DNA of 64,000 nucleotides from Fretibacterium sp. OH1220_COT-178 (lineage in GTDB: Bacteria > Synergistota > Synergistia > Synergistales > Aminobacteriaceae). The translations under genes were made by a program, and so were the position numbers. The stretch is from positions 95,613 to 159,612 of the forward strand of contig NZ_RQYL01000002.1 of assembly GCF_003860125.1 (NCBI RefSeq), read 5' to 3'. Of this stretch, positions 34,206-43,784 are shown in pieces. The notes below the pieces were generated by a model, which ran no database searches, was not told the DNA's origin, and saw only the letters and a list, made by a program, of their open reading frames with translations. Position 1 is the first letter of the stretch, and each line of letters begins with the position of its first letter.

Positions 34206-35072
34206 ATGAATGGGAAAAAAAGGCGAAACAGGAACGTCCTCGTTCTGATACGGACGAACTACAATATTCTTTCGACCTCGCAGAAAAAAGTCGCGGACTA
34301 TGTGCTCGCCAACCCAGAGCTGGTCATGACGACCTCGCTCGTGGATTTGGCCGAAGGAGGCAACGTCAGCGAGCCGACCGTATTTCGTTTCCTGAGAAAG
34401 CTTGGTTATGATTCCTATCAGGTTTTTCGTGTGGATCTGGCCCAGACGCTGGCGGAGGGCAAGGACGACAATTTCTACTCCGAGATCAACGAACAGGACG
34501 ACGCGGGAGAAATTCGGGACAAGGTCCTGGCCTTTACGGCAAACTGCTTCAACGACGGCAAACAGATCATCAGCGCCGAATCGCTGAAAACCGCGGCCAA
34601 TATGATCGAAAAAAGCGAGCATATCGTCACGATTGGCGTTGGAGCTTCCTACTGCATGGCTTACGACTTGTACCATAAGCTCATGCGCCTTGGGATATCC
34701 AGCCAGGTGACGAACGACACCCATATAATGAATATCCTGTGCTCCAGGCTCACGGAGAACGATATGCTGATCTGCTTTTCCCACTCCGGGGAGAGCCGGG
34801 AAATTTTAGAAGCACTCAGGATTGCCAAGAAGGGCGGTGCAGGCACCGTGGCCGTCACCAGCTACAAAAACTCCACGGCTACGGTCCTGGCGGACTGCTC
34901 CATCCTGAGCTCCTCCTACGAGACGCATTATCGTGCAGATTCAATGACATCGCGTATTTTACAGCTTGGCATCATCGATATGCTCTACATCCTGCTGGTC
35001 CTCCACGATCGGGATAAAAGGCAGGCGGAAATCAACAGGTCGCGTCTTGCGGTGGCAAGAAACAAAACGTGA
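34206..35072 (+). CDS. MurR/RpiR-family transcriptional regulator with SIS domain
   Basis: 288 residues. The N-terminal HTH_6 domain (LSTSQKKVADYVLANPELVM, then SLVDLAEGGNVSEPTVFRFL) binds DNA. The SIS domain (IGVGASYCMAYDLYHKLMRL, then DMLICFSHSGESREILEALR) binds a phosphosugar effector. ATG at 34206 is chosen over an in-phase upstream frame from 34119 because GGTGAG lies just before it and homology begins here. No sugar-catabolic genes adjoin it. The region upstream is AT-richer, a possible sign of acquisition. Confidence 0.9.
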   Translation: MNGKKRRNRNVLVLIRTNYNILSTSQKKVADYVLANPELVMTTSLVDLAEGGNVSEPTVFRFLRKLGYDSYQVFRVDLAQTLAEGKDDNFYSEINEQDDAGEIRDKVLAFTANCFNDGKQIISAESLKTAANMIEKSEHIVTIGVGASYCMAYDLYHKLMRLGISSQVTNDTHIMNILCSRLTENDMLICFSHSGESREILEALRIAKKGGAGTVAVTSYKNSTATVLADCSILSSSYETHYRADSMTSRILQLGIIDMLYILLVLHDRDKRQAEINRSRLAVARNKT

Positions 35073-35244
35073 TGCGCCCCCTGAGGCCCGGCTGAGCAGG
35101 AACTCATACTGATTCGCGTTTAAACAGTAACAACGACTTGCCTCCCCCGATAAAGCTTCTGGTGAAGGGGCTTTTCCAGTTGCCTCATCCTGGGGGCCAA
35201 AGACATGAGTTTCCGCTCCGGGGCCATGGGGCATAATCCATCGT

Positions 35245-35958
35245 TCATTCAGCAGAGCCTACATAAATCCCCAGAGTGCCGGAACGGACCGAAATCGCAA
35301 CGTTGCTTCCAAGGGGAACGTTGCTGACCGCCCAAGGGCGTCCCTGAAGAAGCCTGACATCCCTGAGCGGCCATTTTGCATTGTCGATGGAAACCCCCTC
35401 GCAAACGGCCGTCAACGGCAGCAGCGACAGGACCGGCGGAACCCGCGAAAAGGAAAGGAGAAGCTCCGAAGGGCCTCGCAACGGAAAGAGGAGCTCCCTG
35501 TCGTCCGCAAAACAAAGGACGTCCGCACCGCATTCGGATCCCCAAAGCGAGGAGAATACGTTGGAGAACGCGTGGTCGAAACGTCCGCCCCAACACCCCG
35601 TGACGATGCACTCCCCCTCCAGAAGCCCCAAGGCGAGCTGAAAATCCGTATCGTCCTTGTCCGGATCGTAGCGCATCGTCTCGATCTCCAGGACCTCGGC
35701 CCAACGCCTGGCCTCTACCGAGATGCTGTCCAGGTCCCCAAGAATACGGTCGGGGCGCACACCTGCAGTACGGCAGGCGTCCGCCCCTCTGTCCAGAGCC
35801 CAGACCTCGCGCCCCACAGCGACCTCGGCCAACCAATCGGGTGCGGGAGCCCGCCCCCCGAGCACGAGCAGACGACATGGGGAGCTTTCGCTCCCCCCGC
35901 ATGGTCCTTCATATCTCGTGGCCGCCGCAGCCTGAGGAAGGGACAGGTTCTTCGCCAT
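35245..35958 (-). CDS. thiN: Thiamine pyrophosphokinase
   Basis: 237 residues. The TPK motifs are LDRGADACRTAGVRPDRILG and GDLDSISVEARRW (metal-binding Asp residues), DKDDTDFQLALGLL and GGRFDHAFSNVFSS. It transfers pyrophosphate from ATP to thiamine, making the cofactor used by KorB. The ATG at 35958 lies 22 bases after the ftsK stop, so it is probably the last gene of the ftsK transcript. The in-phase extension to 36033 overlaps ftsK. Confidence 0.88.
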   Translation of the reverse strand: MAKNLSLPQAAAATRYEGPCGGSESSPCRLLVLGGRAPAPDWLAEVAVGREVWALDRGADACRTAGVRPDRILGDLDSISVEARRWAEVLEIETMRYDPDKDDTDFQLALGLLEGECIVTGCWGGRFDHAFSNVFSSLWGSECGADVLCFADDRELLFPLRGPSELLLSFSRVPPVLSLLPLTAVCEGVSIDNAKWPLRDVRLLQGRPWAVSNVPLGSNVAISVRSGTLGIYVGSAE

Positions 35959-35980
35959 CCCGAAGAGGCCCCGAACGCGC

Positions 35981-38881
35981 CTACTCCCCGAAGAGCCCGC
36001 CCGTCCGCGCGTGCTCCAGGGCCTCGAAAGCACCGTCCTCGTCCATCAGGATGTCCCGCGACTTCGAGGAGTTGGCGGGCTGGGGCCCCACGATGCCCAA
36101 CTGTTCCAGGCCCGTGATGATCCGTCCGGCCCTCGGATAGCCGATGTTGAGATAGCGCTGCAGGCCGCTCGCCGAAGCGATGCCGGTGTCCATGACCACC
36201 CGTATCGCCTCCTCCATCTTCGGATCGTCGACGATGCTCGAACCGTTCCTGCCGTTGCCCTCGCCCGTCGGGTTCCCCGCGTCCTCGAACTCGATGTACT
36301 CCGGTTCTCCGAAGGCCCCCTTCATGTATTCCACAAAATCCAGCGTGCGTTCCTCGGTGATGAACGGCGCCTGGAGCCGAAGCGGACGCGGATAGCGCGT
36401 GCTGAAGAACAGCATGTCGCCCTTCCCCAGGAGCTTGTCGGCCCCGCCGGTGTCGATGATGGTGCGGGAATCCGTCTGAGACGGCACCGCAAACGCCACA
36501 CGCGCGGGGACGTTCGCCTTGATCAACCCGGTGATGACGTCCACCGAGGGGCGCTGCGTCGCCAGGATCAGGTGGATCCCCGCCGCCCGGGCCTTCTGGG
36601 CCAGACGTGCGATCAGGCCCTCGACCTCCTTGCCGGCCGTATACATCAGGTCCGCCAGCTCGTCGACCACCACGACGATGTTCGGGAAACGATCCTTCGG
36701 CAGGACCTTCTCGTTGTAGGAGGCCAGATTGCGGACCCGGGCGCGCGCAAAGCACTCCGTACGGCGCTCCATCTCCTGAACCGCCCAGGAGAGCGCGGAA
36801 ATGGCCTTTCTGGGATCGGAGACGGGGCGAGCCAGAAGATGGGGCAGCCCCTCGTAGATGGCGAACTCCACGTGCTTGGGGTCCACCAGAATGAGCCTCA
36901 GCGCGTCGGGGGAGCGCCGCGAACACATCCCAAGGATACAGCTGTTGACGAAGACGCTCTTGCCCGATCCCGTGGTGCCAGCAACCAGCAGGTGCGGCAT
37001 GTCCTCAAGGCCGCAGACCAGGTAACGGGAGTCGACCCGCATCCCCATAGGCAGCGGCAAAAGGAAATCGCCCTTTTGAAATTCCTCTGATTCCATCGCG
37101 GAGCGCAGGGCTATGCCCTTGCGCCTCGGATTGGGGATCTCGATGCCCACATAGCGCTGCCCTAAGATCGGGGCCTCAACACGGACGGAGACGACCGCCA
37201 GCGCCATCGTCAGATCGTTGGCCAGCCCCGCGACCTTGCTCACCTTGATTCCGGGGGCCAGCTCGATCTGAAACTGAATGACCGAGGGGCCCACGACAAT
37301 GTGAGCAACCGTCGCCTTGACCCCGAAATTCTGCAGCGTGTCGACGATGATCTCCGCCTGGCTGTCCGCCAGCTCCCGGGCGTCCTCCCGGTCTTCGTCC
37401 CGTACCGCAGGGCCGAGAATATCCAGGGGCGGAGGGAATGCGCCTGCACGGAACCGCTTTGCCTCCTCCTCGTCCGGAAGGTTCACATCGGGAAAAACCT
37501 CCTGAACGGCGGAATCCCGGCCGTCCGAATTCGCCCGATCCTCGACGGTGGACCGCTCGGGGGCCGGCGAGACGAGACGATCCCGGATCTCCCTCATCCG
37601 CTCCTCGGCCCCTATCTTGGGCGTGCTGTTGACCTCGACGACCCGCCCCTCCGCCCGCCACGCGCCATGCCTCAATCCGGCGGGCTCCCCTTCCGCTGCG
37701 GCCGTCTTTGGGGAAGGTTCGGGCTCCTCGCCCGAGGCCGCCCCCGGAAGGTCCGCCACCGGCGGACGTCGGTTCGTCGAAACGCGTTCGACGGGCGTCT
37801 CCTGCTGGGGGGGAGGAGGCACATCGTACTCTCCCGCCTCCAGAGAGGCCAACAGGTGATCCAAAATCTCGACCGCCGTCTGAGGCGGCTCCGAGGACTC
37901 CGCGACGGGCGTCTCCCCTGTCTGTTCCAAAGAGACCTTCTCCTCGTCCCCCGGAAGTTTCCCCTGTTCCCCCTCGTCGGGATGGCAGGGATGGTCGGAA
38001 TCCCTGGGCGGCTCGCCCGAAAAAGCGACCTCCTCCTCCACCTCCATCGGAGCAAAGACCAGCTTCCCCTCGTTGACGAACGGCTCCCCATCCCGATGCT
38101 CCTCGAACACGGGGGCCTCGGGCTTCTCAACGTCAGGCTCCGCCTCGGGCCGAGGTTCCTCGGGATCAAAAACGATGACCGTCCCCGTGGGTTTGAGCGG
38201 ATCGAAGGGAAGGCCCCCGGGCGAGGCGTGCCGGACAAGGCGCGGTCCTCTGTCGCCCTCCTGTGGTCGGGCGTCAACCTTCGGCTCCTCGACCCGCCCC
38301 TCGACGGCCGATCGTGCGTCGGGGCGGGCTCCTTCCTGCAGCCGAGAGGCGAAAAGAGCCGTCAAAAAAGCGGGAAAGCGCAAGCCGAAGAACATTCCGG
38401 CCAGGAAAAGAGAGGCGAAGGAGACGAGCACCGTGCCCAAAACCCCCAGATTCAGGACGAAAAAGTCGGCCAGTCCGTCGCCGATGCGGCCCGGCTCGGA
38501 AAGGGTCCAGCCCGGATTCCACCCCACCTTCCGAAACAGTCCCAGCATGAAGGCGATGGACAGGTAAAGCTGGAAGGTCCCCAAAATCTGCCCCAGAGGG
38601 CGAGGCACCCGAAAACGAACGAGCCAGGCAACACAGAGATACAGCCAGAACAAAAGAGGGACGAGGAGGGCCCCGCCCCAAACGGAGCGCAGATACCCTC
38701 CGATGCGCCGGCCCGAGTCCCCCGTCCAGGAACTGTCCAGAAGTGTCGCTATCGTGTAGATCCCGGCAGCCATCAGGAAGAACAGAAGCAGCTCGAACCA
38801 GCTTCCCCGGCCGGGATTCTGTTTCGCCGCGTGCCGCCTGTGCTGAGTTTTATTGTCGCGTTCGCTCGTCAAGGGCATCAT
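35981..38881 (-). CDS. ftsK: DNA translocase FtsK
   Basis: About 966 residues. The first ~170 hold about four membrane segments. A long acidic/Pro-rich linker follows (about 200-480). The motor has Walker A VAGTTGSGKSVFVNSC near residue 640, Walker B IVVVVDELADLMYTAG and LATQRPSVDVITGLIKANVP. The C-terminal gamma winged helix (GLQRYLNIGYPRAGRIIT) reads KOPS-type sequences. It moves chromosome ends through the division septum and activates XerCD recombination. Start: tandem ATGs at 38881/38878 behind AGAGGCAGGAACCTC; an in-phase TTG at 38899 also exists. thiN follows. Confidence 0.95.
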   Translation of the reverse strand: MMPLTSERDNKTQHRRHAAKQNPGRGSWFELLLFFLMAAGIYTIATLLDSSWTGDSGRRIGGYLRSVWGGALLVPLLFWLYLCVAWLVRFRVPRPLGQILGTFQLYLSIAFMLGLFRKVGWNPGWTLSEPGRIGDGLADFFVLNLGVLGTVLVSFASLFLAGMFFGLRFPAFLTALFASRLQEGARPDARSAVEGRVEEPKVDARPQEGDRGPRLVRHASPGGLPFDPLKPTGTVIVFDPEEPRPEAEPDVEKPEAPVFEEHRDGEPFVNEGKLVFAPMEVEEEVAFSGEPPRDSDHPCHPDEGEQGKLPGDEEKVSLEQTGETPVAESSEPPQTAVEILDHLLASLEAGEYDVPPPPQQETPVERVSTNRRPPVADLPGAASGEEPEPSPKTAAAEGEPAGLRHGAWRAEGRVVEVNSTPKIGAEERMREIRDRLVSPAPERSTVEDRANSDGRDSAVQEVFPDVNLPDEEEAKRFRAGAFPPPLDILGPAVRDEDREDARELADSQAEIIVDTLQNFGVKATVAHIVVGPSVIQFQIELAPGIKVSKVAGLANDLTMALAVVSVRVEAPILGQRYVGIEIPNPRRKGIALRSAMESEEFQKGDFLLPLPMGMRVDSRYLVCGLEDMPHLLVAGTTGSGKSVFVNSCILGMCSRRSPDALRLILVDPKHVEFAIYEGLPHLLARPVSDPRKAISALSWAVQEMERRTECFARARVRNLASYNEKVLPKDRFPNIVVVVDELADLMYTAGKEVEGLIARLAQKARAAGIHLILATQRPSVDVITGLIKANVPARVAFAVPSQTDSRTIIDTGGADKLLGKGDMLFFSTRYPRPLRLQAPFITEERTLDFVEYMKGAFGEPEYIEFEDAGNPTGEGNGRNGSSIVDDPKMEEAIRVVMDTGIASASGLQRYLNIGYPRAGRIITGLEQLGIVGPQPANSSKSRDILMDEDGAFEALEHARTGGLFGE

Positions 38882-38930
38882 GAGGTTCCTGCCTCTCAAT
38901 TAAATTTCAATGGCCTCCGACCTGGGGCGG

Positions 38931-39965
38931 CTACTCCGAACGGGCCTTTTTGATGTTCCGGAGATGCCCCTCGTAAGTCGAGGAAAAGTAATGATATCCG
39001 TTCTTTCTCGCCACATAGTAGTAATAAGCATTCGCCTCGGAGCCAATCGCCGCATCCCATGCGGGAGATGACGGAATACAGATGGGGTGTGGGGGCAGGC
39101 CCGGAAAACGGTAGGTGTTGTAGGGCGAATCGACGGCCAGATCGCTGTGAAGAACCCGCGTCACCTTCCGTCCCTTGCGCTTCCAGGCGTAGACCACCGT
39201 GGCGTCGATCTGAAGCGGCATCCCTTTCTTCAACCGGTTGCGGATGACGGCCGCAATCTCGGGCCCCTCCTTGTCCCAAAGGGCCTCTCGCTGCACCATC
39301 GACGCGATCTTCGCCGCGTCGACCACGTCCCGAGAGGCCATGGACGCAATCCGACCGCCGTACCGGTCCCACCAGGCATGTGCGGCAACACGCACCAGCT
39401 CCAGCGGCTTCCTCTCCGTGAGGAAGTAGGTGTCGGGAAGGAGAAAGGCGATTCTCGACTCCTCATCCTCGGGCAGAACGTCCCTCATCTCCAAGGGATA
39501 GTTGCCATCGTCCAGGATGGAAAGGCTGAGACGATCGTCGCTCCCCGGACCGGGAGGGAGGAGATCCTGGCTGAAGAGCTCCCGAAGGGAGAAGATATCG
39601 GCCCCCGGGACGAGGGTCAACTTGACCACCGTCGGGCGCAACGTCTTGAGCTGACGTGCCAGGTTCCAAGGGTCGGATCGCCCAACGCGGTAACTCCCCG
39701 GTCGGAAGTTGCGATCCAGTCCCAAACGCGCCATCCATCGTGCCAGCGCCACAGGAGGACCCACCAAGGCATCCTGATCGAAAAAGGCCTGGGCGATCTG
39801 ACGGGCGTTCATCTTGGGACCGATGAGGACAACGCGCATCTCACCATGCGAAACGGGCAGGAGGCGCTCCCAAAATTCGCTGGGGAGCTTCTGGTGAAAG
39901 GAAGCATATCCCAACCCCAGCCCCAAGAATAAAGCAATCGCCAGATACCACCCAAGTCGCTTCAC
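38931..39965 (-). CDS. mltG: Endolytic murein transglycosylase MltG
   Basis: 344 residues. A single N-terminal membrane anchor (VKRLGWYLAIALFLGLGLGY). A LysM-like domain precedes the YceG catalytic domain, whose Glu lies in VQREALWDKEGPEIAAVI. The C-terminal motif PYNTYRFPGLPPHPICIP is typical. It cleaves nascent glycan strands to set chain length. Start is a GTG at 39965, 8 bases after GGAGGAG; an in-phase frame reaches 40178 but lacks homology. The position between queA and ftsK suggests one transcript. Confidence 0.92.
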   Translation of the reverse strand: MKRLGWYLAIALFLGLGLGYASFHQKLPSEFWERLLPVSHGEMRVVLIGPKMNARQIAQAFFDQDALVGPPVALARWMARLGLDRNFRPGSYRVGRSDPWNLARQLKTLRPTVVKLTLVPGADIFSLRELFSQDLLPPGPGSDDRLSLSILDDGNYPLEMRDVLPEDEESRIAFLLPDTYFLTERKPLELVRVAAHAWWDRYGGRIASMASRDVVDAAKIASMVQREALWDKEGPEIAAVIRNRLKKGMPLQIDATVVYAWKRKGRKVTRVLHSDLAVDSPYNTYRFPGLPPHPICIPSSPAWDAAIGSEANAYYYYVARKNGYHYFSSTYEGHLRNIKKARSE

Positions 39966-40044
39966 CCGCTCAACTCCTCCACGCCCATCTCCCCGTCCCG
40001 ACCTCTTCTTTCGGAAAGCGCCTCGTTCCTCGCCTACCTCTTGC

Positions 40045-41151
40045 CTACCTATGGAGCAACATGGCGTCGCCAAAAGAGAAGAAACGATATCCTTCGGCAA
40101 CGGCCAGGGCGTAGACCTCGTGCAGCGCCGACAGCGCCCGCTCCTCCTCGCCCCTCCAGCCCCCCAAACCTGCGGCAAAAGCCGCCACCAGCATGAGCAG
40201 CGAACTCTTCGGCAGGTGAAAATTCGTGATCAGAGCATCGACGACGCGAAACTCGAAGCCGGGGTAGATGAAAAGACGGGTATCCATCCTTCCGGAACGG
40301 ACCCCGTTCCCGTCGGACATGGACTCGAGTGTGCGGGCGACCGTGGTCCCGGCGGCGACAACCCGACCGCCCGCCGCACGGCACTCCCGTATCGCCAGGG
40401 CCGTCGCCCGTGGAATTTCGCAGTACTCGTCATGAATGTCATGATCCCGAATATCCGCGGACCTCACCGGCCTGAAGGTCCCCAACCCGACGTGCAGCGT
40501 CACCCACGCCCTTCGAACCCCGAGGGCGTCGATGTCCTCCAGGAGTTTCCGCGTAAAATGCAGGCTCGCCGTCGGGGCCGCCACCGACCCTTCCCTCAGC
40601 GCAAAGACCGTCTGATACGCCTCTTTCCAATCGCCGTCCCCATGGATATACGGGGGGAGGGGCATTCGGCCAAAAGCATCCAAAAAGGACAAAACATCCT
40701 CCCGCCCCGAACCGACCCTGACGATACGGGTTCCTCCCTCGGCCAAAGCCTCTATCCCGATCTTGCGGTCTCCAACGAGGACCTCGGCTCCCGGATGCAG
40801 TTTCCGCCCCGGCCTGACGAGGGCTTTCCACGTCTGGAAATCCTGCGAACAGGGGCTCAAAAGAAGCAGCTCCACGCCGCCCCCGCCAGGAAGCCTTCGT
40901 CCCAGAAGTCGCGCAGGCAACACCCGCGTGTCGTTCAGAACCAGGAGGTCGTTCGGCCTCAGGAACTCAAGAATATCACGAAACCGGCGATGTTCAACCC
41001 TTCCGTCTCCCACGCGCCAATCCAAAAGCCGGGAGGAGTCCCTCGGCTCCGCGGGCATCTGGGCGATCCTGTCCTCAGGAAGAGGGTAATCATAAGCATT
41101 CAGGTCGAACAGATCCTCATGCACGAGCGCTCGCTGGACGGAGGAACTCAT
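40045..41151 (-). CDS. queA: S-adenosylmethionine:tRNA ribosyltransferase-isomerase QueA
   Basis: 368 residues. N-terminus DLNAYDYPLPEDRIAQMPAE, then LLVLNDTRVLPARLLG, then HVGLGTFRPV and LFIYPGFEFRVVDALITNFH, all QueA signatures. It transfers the ribosyl moiety of SAM to preQ1-tRNA in queuosine synthesis. Its ATG overlaps the spoIID stop as ATGA. The longer in-phase frame to 41268 overlaps spoIID. Confidence 0.95.
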   Translation of the reverse strand: MSSSVQRALVHEDLFDLNAYDYPLPEDRIAQMPAEPRDSSRLLDWRVGDGRVEHRRFRDILEFLRPNDLLVLNDTRVLPARLLGRRLPGGGGVELLLLSPCSQDFQTWKALVRPGRKLHPGAEVLVGDRKIGIEALAEGGTRIVRVGSGREDVLSFLDAFGRMPLPPYIHGDGDWKEAYQTVFALREGSVAAPTASLHFTRKLLEDIDALGVRRAWVTLHVGLGTFRPVRSADIRDHDIHDEYCEIPRATALAIRECRAAGGRVVAAGTTVARTLESMSDGNGVRSGRMDTRLFIYPGFEFRVVDALITNFHLPKSSLLMLVAAFAAGLGGWRGEEERALSALHEVYALAVAEGYRFFSFGDAMLLHR

Positions 41152-42626
41152 CTGTAGCGTTTCACGTCGGTTCCCGGGTAATAGTGCTCGAGAATGCGCT
41201 CGGCATTCCATCCAGCCTTGGCGAGCGCCAGGGTGCCCCACTGGGAAAGCCCCACCCCATGTCCCCATCCGCTTCCTCGAAAGATGAAGGTGTCCCCCTC
41301 ACGAACGATGGCCGCCCCAGTCGACGGGAGCGGAGCCTTGGCGCGCGGAGGCTCGACGGACCGGGCGGGAACGGCCTTTTTCGGAGGGGGCGCCGGAGAT
41401 TTTTCCTTTCCTCCCCCACGCTGAATGCCCAGATAGAGATAGCCCTTTTTCTTTTCGGGGTTCTTCAGCATGTCCATAAGCTCCGTCGTGGAAAAGACGC
41501 CATCCGCGGTCATCCGCGTCAGACGCTCCTCCTGTTTCGAGGTGAGGGGCTCGTTCGACGTCGGTACCGGCGCCCTGGGCAAGCCCTCCGAGGGCCGTGG
41601 CCCCGGAATGTCGGGAAGCCAGTCGGACTCCCGAACCTCGGGCACGGCACCGTCGTCGGCCATGGGGGGAGCGGGCCGAGGGGCCTTCTCCGAAACGGCC
41701 GTCAACATGGTGCTCTTCAGGAGGTTCGGCCCGACCGCCGTGCGAAACAGGCTGGACTTAAAGGTCTTCGAACCGCCCCCCCCCACGAAGGTCAGCTTAG
41801 TCGCCCTCCCGCCCTTGTCGGTCTCTGCGATGCGGATCTCGGAGAGCGGAGCCACCGAACCGCCGCCGATCTTGGCCAATGCAGCCTCCACTCTGTCCCG
41901 AGAAATTTTTGCCGTCCAGCTGGCGTTGGGGGAACGGTAATCCACAGGCTCCCGAACGCCGCCGAGATAGGGCAAAACCTTGCCCCAGACGTCCGCATTG
42001 TTCGCCGTATGCCCTCCGCTGTCCGAGTGAAACGGCGTGAACGCAAGGTCCTTGCCGTAGACCAGGATCTCTCCCGCCGTGCTCTGTACGGCCTGATTCG
42101 TTCGGGCGGTCTCCACCCCCGCACCGCGGTACACCTGGTCGGACACCGAATCCGTGACGTCGTAGCCTCGAGCCGATCGATTCATGCTTTGGCGCAGGAC
42201 ATAGGTTCGCGAGATGATCGCCTGCACCCGAAGGGCCTCCATGGGCCATTTCGTCCCCACCTCGGCGGGAAGCACGCCGCACAGATAATCCTCCAGGTGC
42301 AGCACGTTCAACAAAAAACCCTGTCGCGTCAGGAGAAAATCGCCCCGATAGCTCCGCTTGTTGAAGCGCAGAAGCCCCGGACTCGAGAGGCGCACGGGGA
42401 GCGCAAAGACCTGTTTCCCCACCACGACCTTGCCGCCCCTCAGGCCGATGGAGACCGAACTGCCCAGGCTGTGGCTCCTTTGTTCACCGTCCGACAGCGT
42501 GATCCCCTGTTCCCCTGCGACCGAAAAGGAGCCCCCGGAGGCCAGACGAACGTAGACATCGCGCGCCTCCGACCGCCCCCCCAACAATAAGAGACCCCAC
42601 ATGGCCAAAAGCATCCGGAAGGACAT
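41148..42626 (-). CDS. SpoIID/LytB-domain protein with a large insertion
   Basis: About 492 residues. A signal peptide begins at ATG 42626 (MSFRMLLAMWGLLLLGGRSEA), with GAGGACGGGC upstream. The SpoIID domain spans about residues 85-280 (LEDYLCGVLPAEVGTKWPME, ALRVQAIISRTYVLRQS, FHSDSGGHTANNADVWG). About 150 residues of Pro/Lys/Glu-rich sequence then separate it from the conserved tail GSGWGHGVGLSQWGTLALAKAGW. In typical members this tail follows directly. SpoIID cuts stem-less glycan strands during sporulation engulfment; in a non-sporulating diderm it probably trims peptidoglycan at division. Queue: ruvB, spoIID, queA. Confidence 0.88.
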   Translation of the reverse strand: MSFRMLLAMWGLLLLGGRSEARDVYVRLASGGSFSVAGEQGITLSDGEQRSHSLGSSVSIGLRGGKVVVGKQVFALPVRLSSPGLLRFNKRSYRGDFLLTRQGFLLNVLHLEDYLCGVLPAEVGTKWPMEALRVQAIISRTYVLRQSMNRSARGYDVTDSVSDQVYRGAGVETARTNQAVQSTAGEILVYGKDLAFTPFHSDSGGHTANNADVWGKVLPYLGGVREPVDYRSPNASWTAKISRDRVEAALAKIGGGSVAPLSEIRIAETDKGGRATKLTFVGGGGSKTFKSSLFRTAVGPNLLKSTMLTAVSEKAPRPAPPMADDGAVPEVRESDWLPDIPGPRPSEGLPRAPVPTSNEPLTSKQEERLTRMTADGVFSTTELMDMLKNPEKKKGYLYLGIQRGGGKEKSPAPPPKKAVPARSVEPPRAKAPLPSTGAAIVREGDTFIFRGSGWGHGVGLSQWGTLALAKAGWNAERILEHYYPGTDVKRYR

Positions 42627-42704
42627 GCCCGTCCTCATCCTTGCGCCAAACAATCGGATTCCCCCTGACAACAAATCGAGTGATCGACTCTTATCTTTCC
42701 TGTG

Positions 42705-43760
42705 CTAATACGCCTGTTCCTCATCCCCGAACGGCAACAGCGGGTCGTCCCCTCCCCGGGGCGCGGGTTTTCCGAGGTACGCGTAAGCGTTGCCCGTCGC
42801 CCGGCGCCCCCGCGGGGTGCGCTCCAGCAGCCCCTTCTGAATCAGGTAGGGCTCATAAATATCCTCGATGGTCTGCATATCCTCATTCAGGGCTGCCGCG
42901 ATCGTCCCCAGACCGACGGGCCCTCCCTCGAACAGCTCGATGATCGTGCGCAGGATACGGCGATCGCCCTCGTCCAGCCCCTCCGCATCGATGTCGAGCA
43001 TGTCCATGGCCTGGGCGGCGGCCTCCGCGTCGATCACGCCGCTTCCCCGCACCGCGGCGACGTCCCGGACTCGCCGCAAAAGCCTCAGGGCCACTCGCGG
43101 AGTCCCCCGAGCACGTTTCGCAATCTCCAGGGCCGCCTCGTCGAGAATGCGGACATCCATGACCCCGCCGGCCCGGAGGACAATTCGGGACAGTTCCCCC
43201 TCCGTATAGAGCGCGAGCTGCTCCACGATGCCGAAGCGGGCACGGAGCGGCGAGGTCAGAAGCCCCAGCCGGGTCGTCGCCCCGCAAAGCGTGAAACGCG
43301 GCAGGGAGAGCCCTATCGTCTTGGCCAGAGGGCCCTTGCCCACCACGATGTGCAGGGCGAAGTCCTCCATGGCAGGGTAGAGGATCTCCTCCACCTGGGC
43401 CGGCATGCGATGAATCTCGTCGATGAACAACACGTCGTTGGGCTCCACGTTCGAGACGATCGCCGCGAGGTCACCGGCCCGCTCGAGCGCAGGACCGGTC
43501 GTCGTGCGCAGCTGCCCCCCCATCTCCTGAGCGATGATCCCCGCCAGCGTGGTTTTGCCGAGGCCGGGCGGACCATAAAAGAGAATGTGGTCCAGGGGTT
43601 CCCGGCGCCCTCGGGCGGCCTCCATATAGATTCGCAGCTTCTCGCGCACCCGCTCCTGACCGATAAAATCCTCCAGGGAGCGGGGTCTGACGCTCACGTC
43701 CTCCTGAGAGCGGGGAGCCGAAAAGAAACGGGGCTCGTTTTCGTACTGATCCTGCATCAT
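42705..43760 (-). CDS. ruvB: Holliday-junction branch-migration ATPase RuvB
   Basis: 351 residues. Walker [21 protein letters not shown], Walker [21 protein letters not shown], sensor [20 protein letters not shown], and the C-terminal winged helix ending [16 protein letters not shown]. It drives branch migration with RuvA. It lies 24 bases after ruvA, and the gap to spoIID is about 80 bases. Confidence 0.97.
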   Translation of the reverse strand: MMQDQYENEPRFFSAPRSQEDVSVRPRSLEDFIGQERVREKLRIYMEAARGRREPLDHILFYGPPGLGKTTLAGIIAQEMGGQLRTTTGPALERAGDLAAIVSNVEPNDVLFIDEIHRMPAQVEEILYPAMEDFALHIVVGKGPLAKTIGLSLPRFTLCGATTRLGLLTSPLRARFGIVEQLALYTEGELSRIVLRAGGVMDVRILDEAALEIAKRARGTPRVALRLLRRVRDVAAVRGSGVIDAEAAAQAMDMLDIDAEGLDEGDRRILRTIIELFEGGPVGLGTIAAALNEDMQTIEDIYEPYLIQKGLLERTPRGRRATGNAYAYLGKPAPRGGDDPLLPFGDEEQAY

Positions 43761-43784
43761 CCTGTTTCCCCCTGGATCCCCCGG

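Noticed and set aside
37301..38953. A 550-codon open frame on the plus strand
   Set aside because: Antisense to ftsK; low-complexity Arg/Leu/Pro peptide with no start signal.
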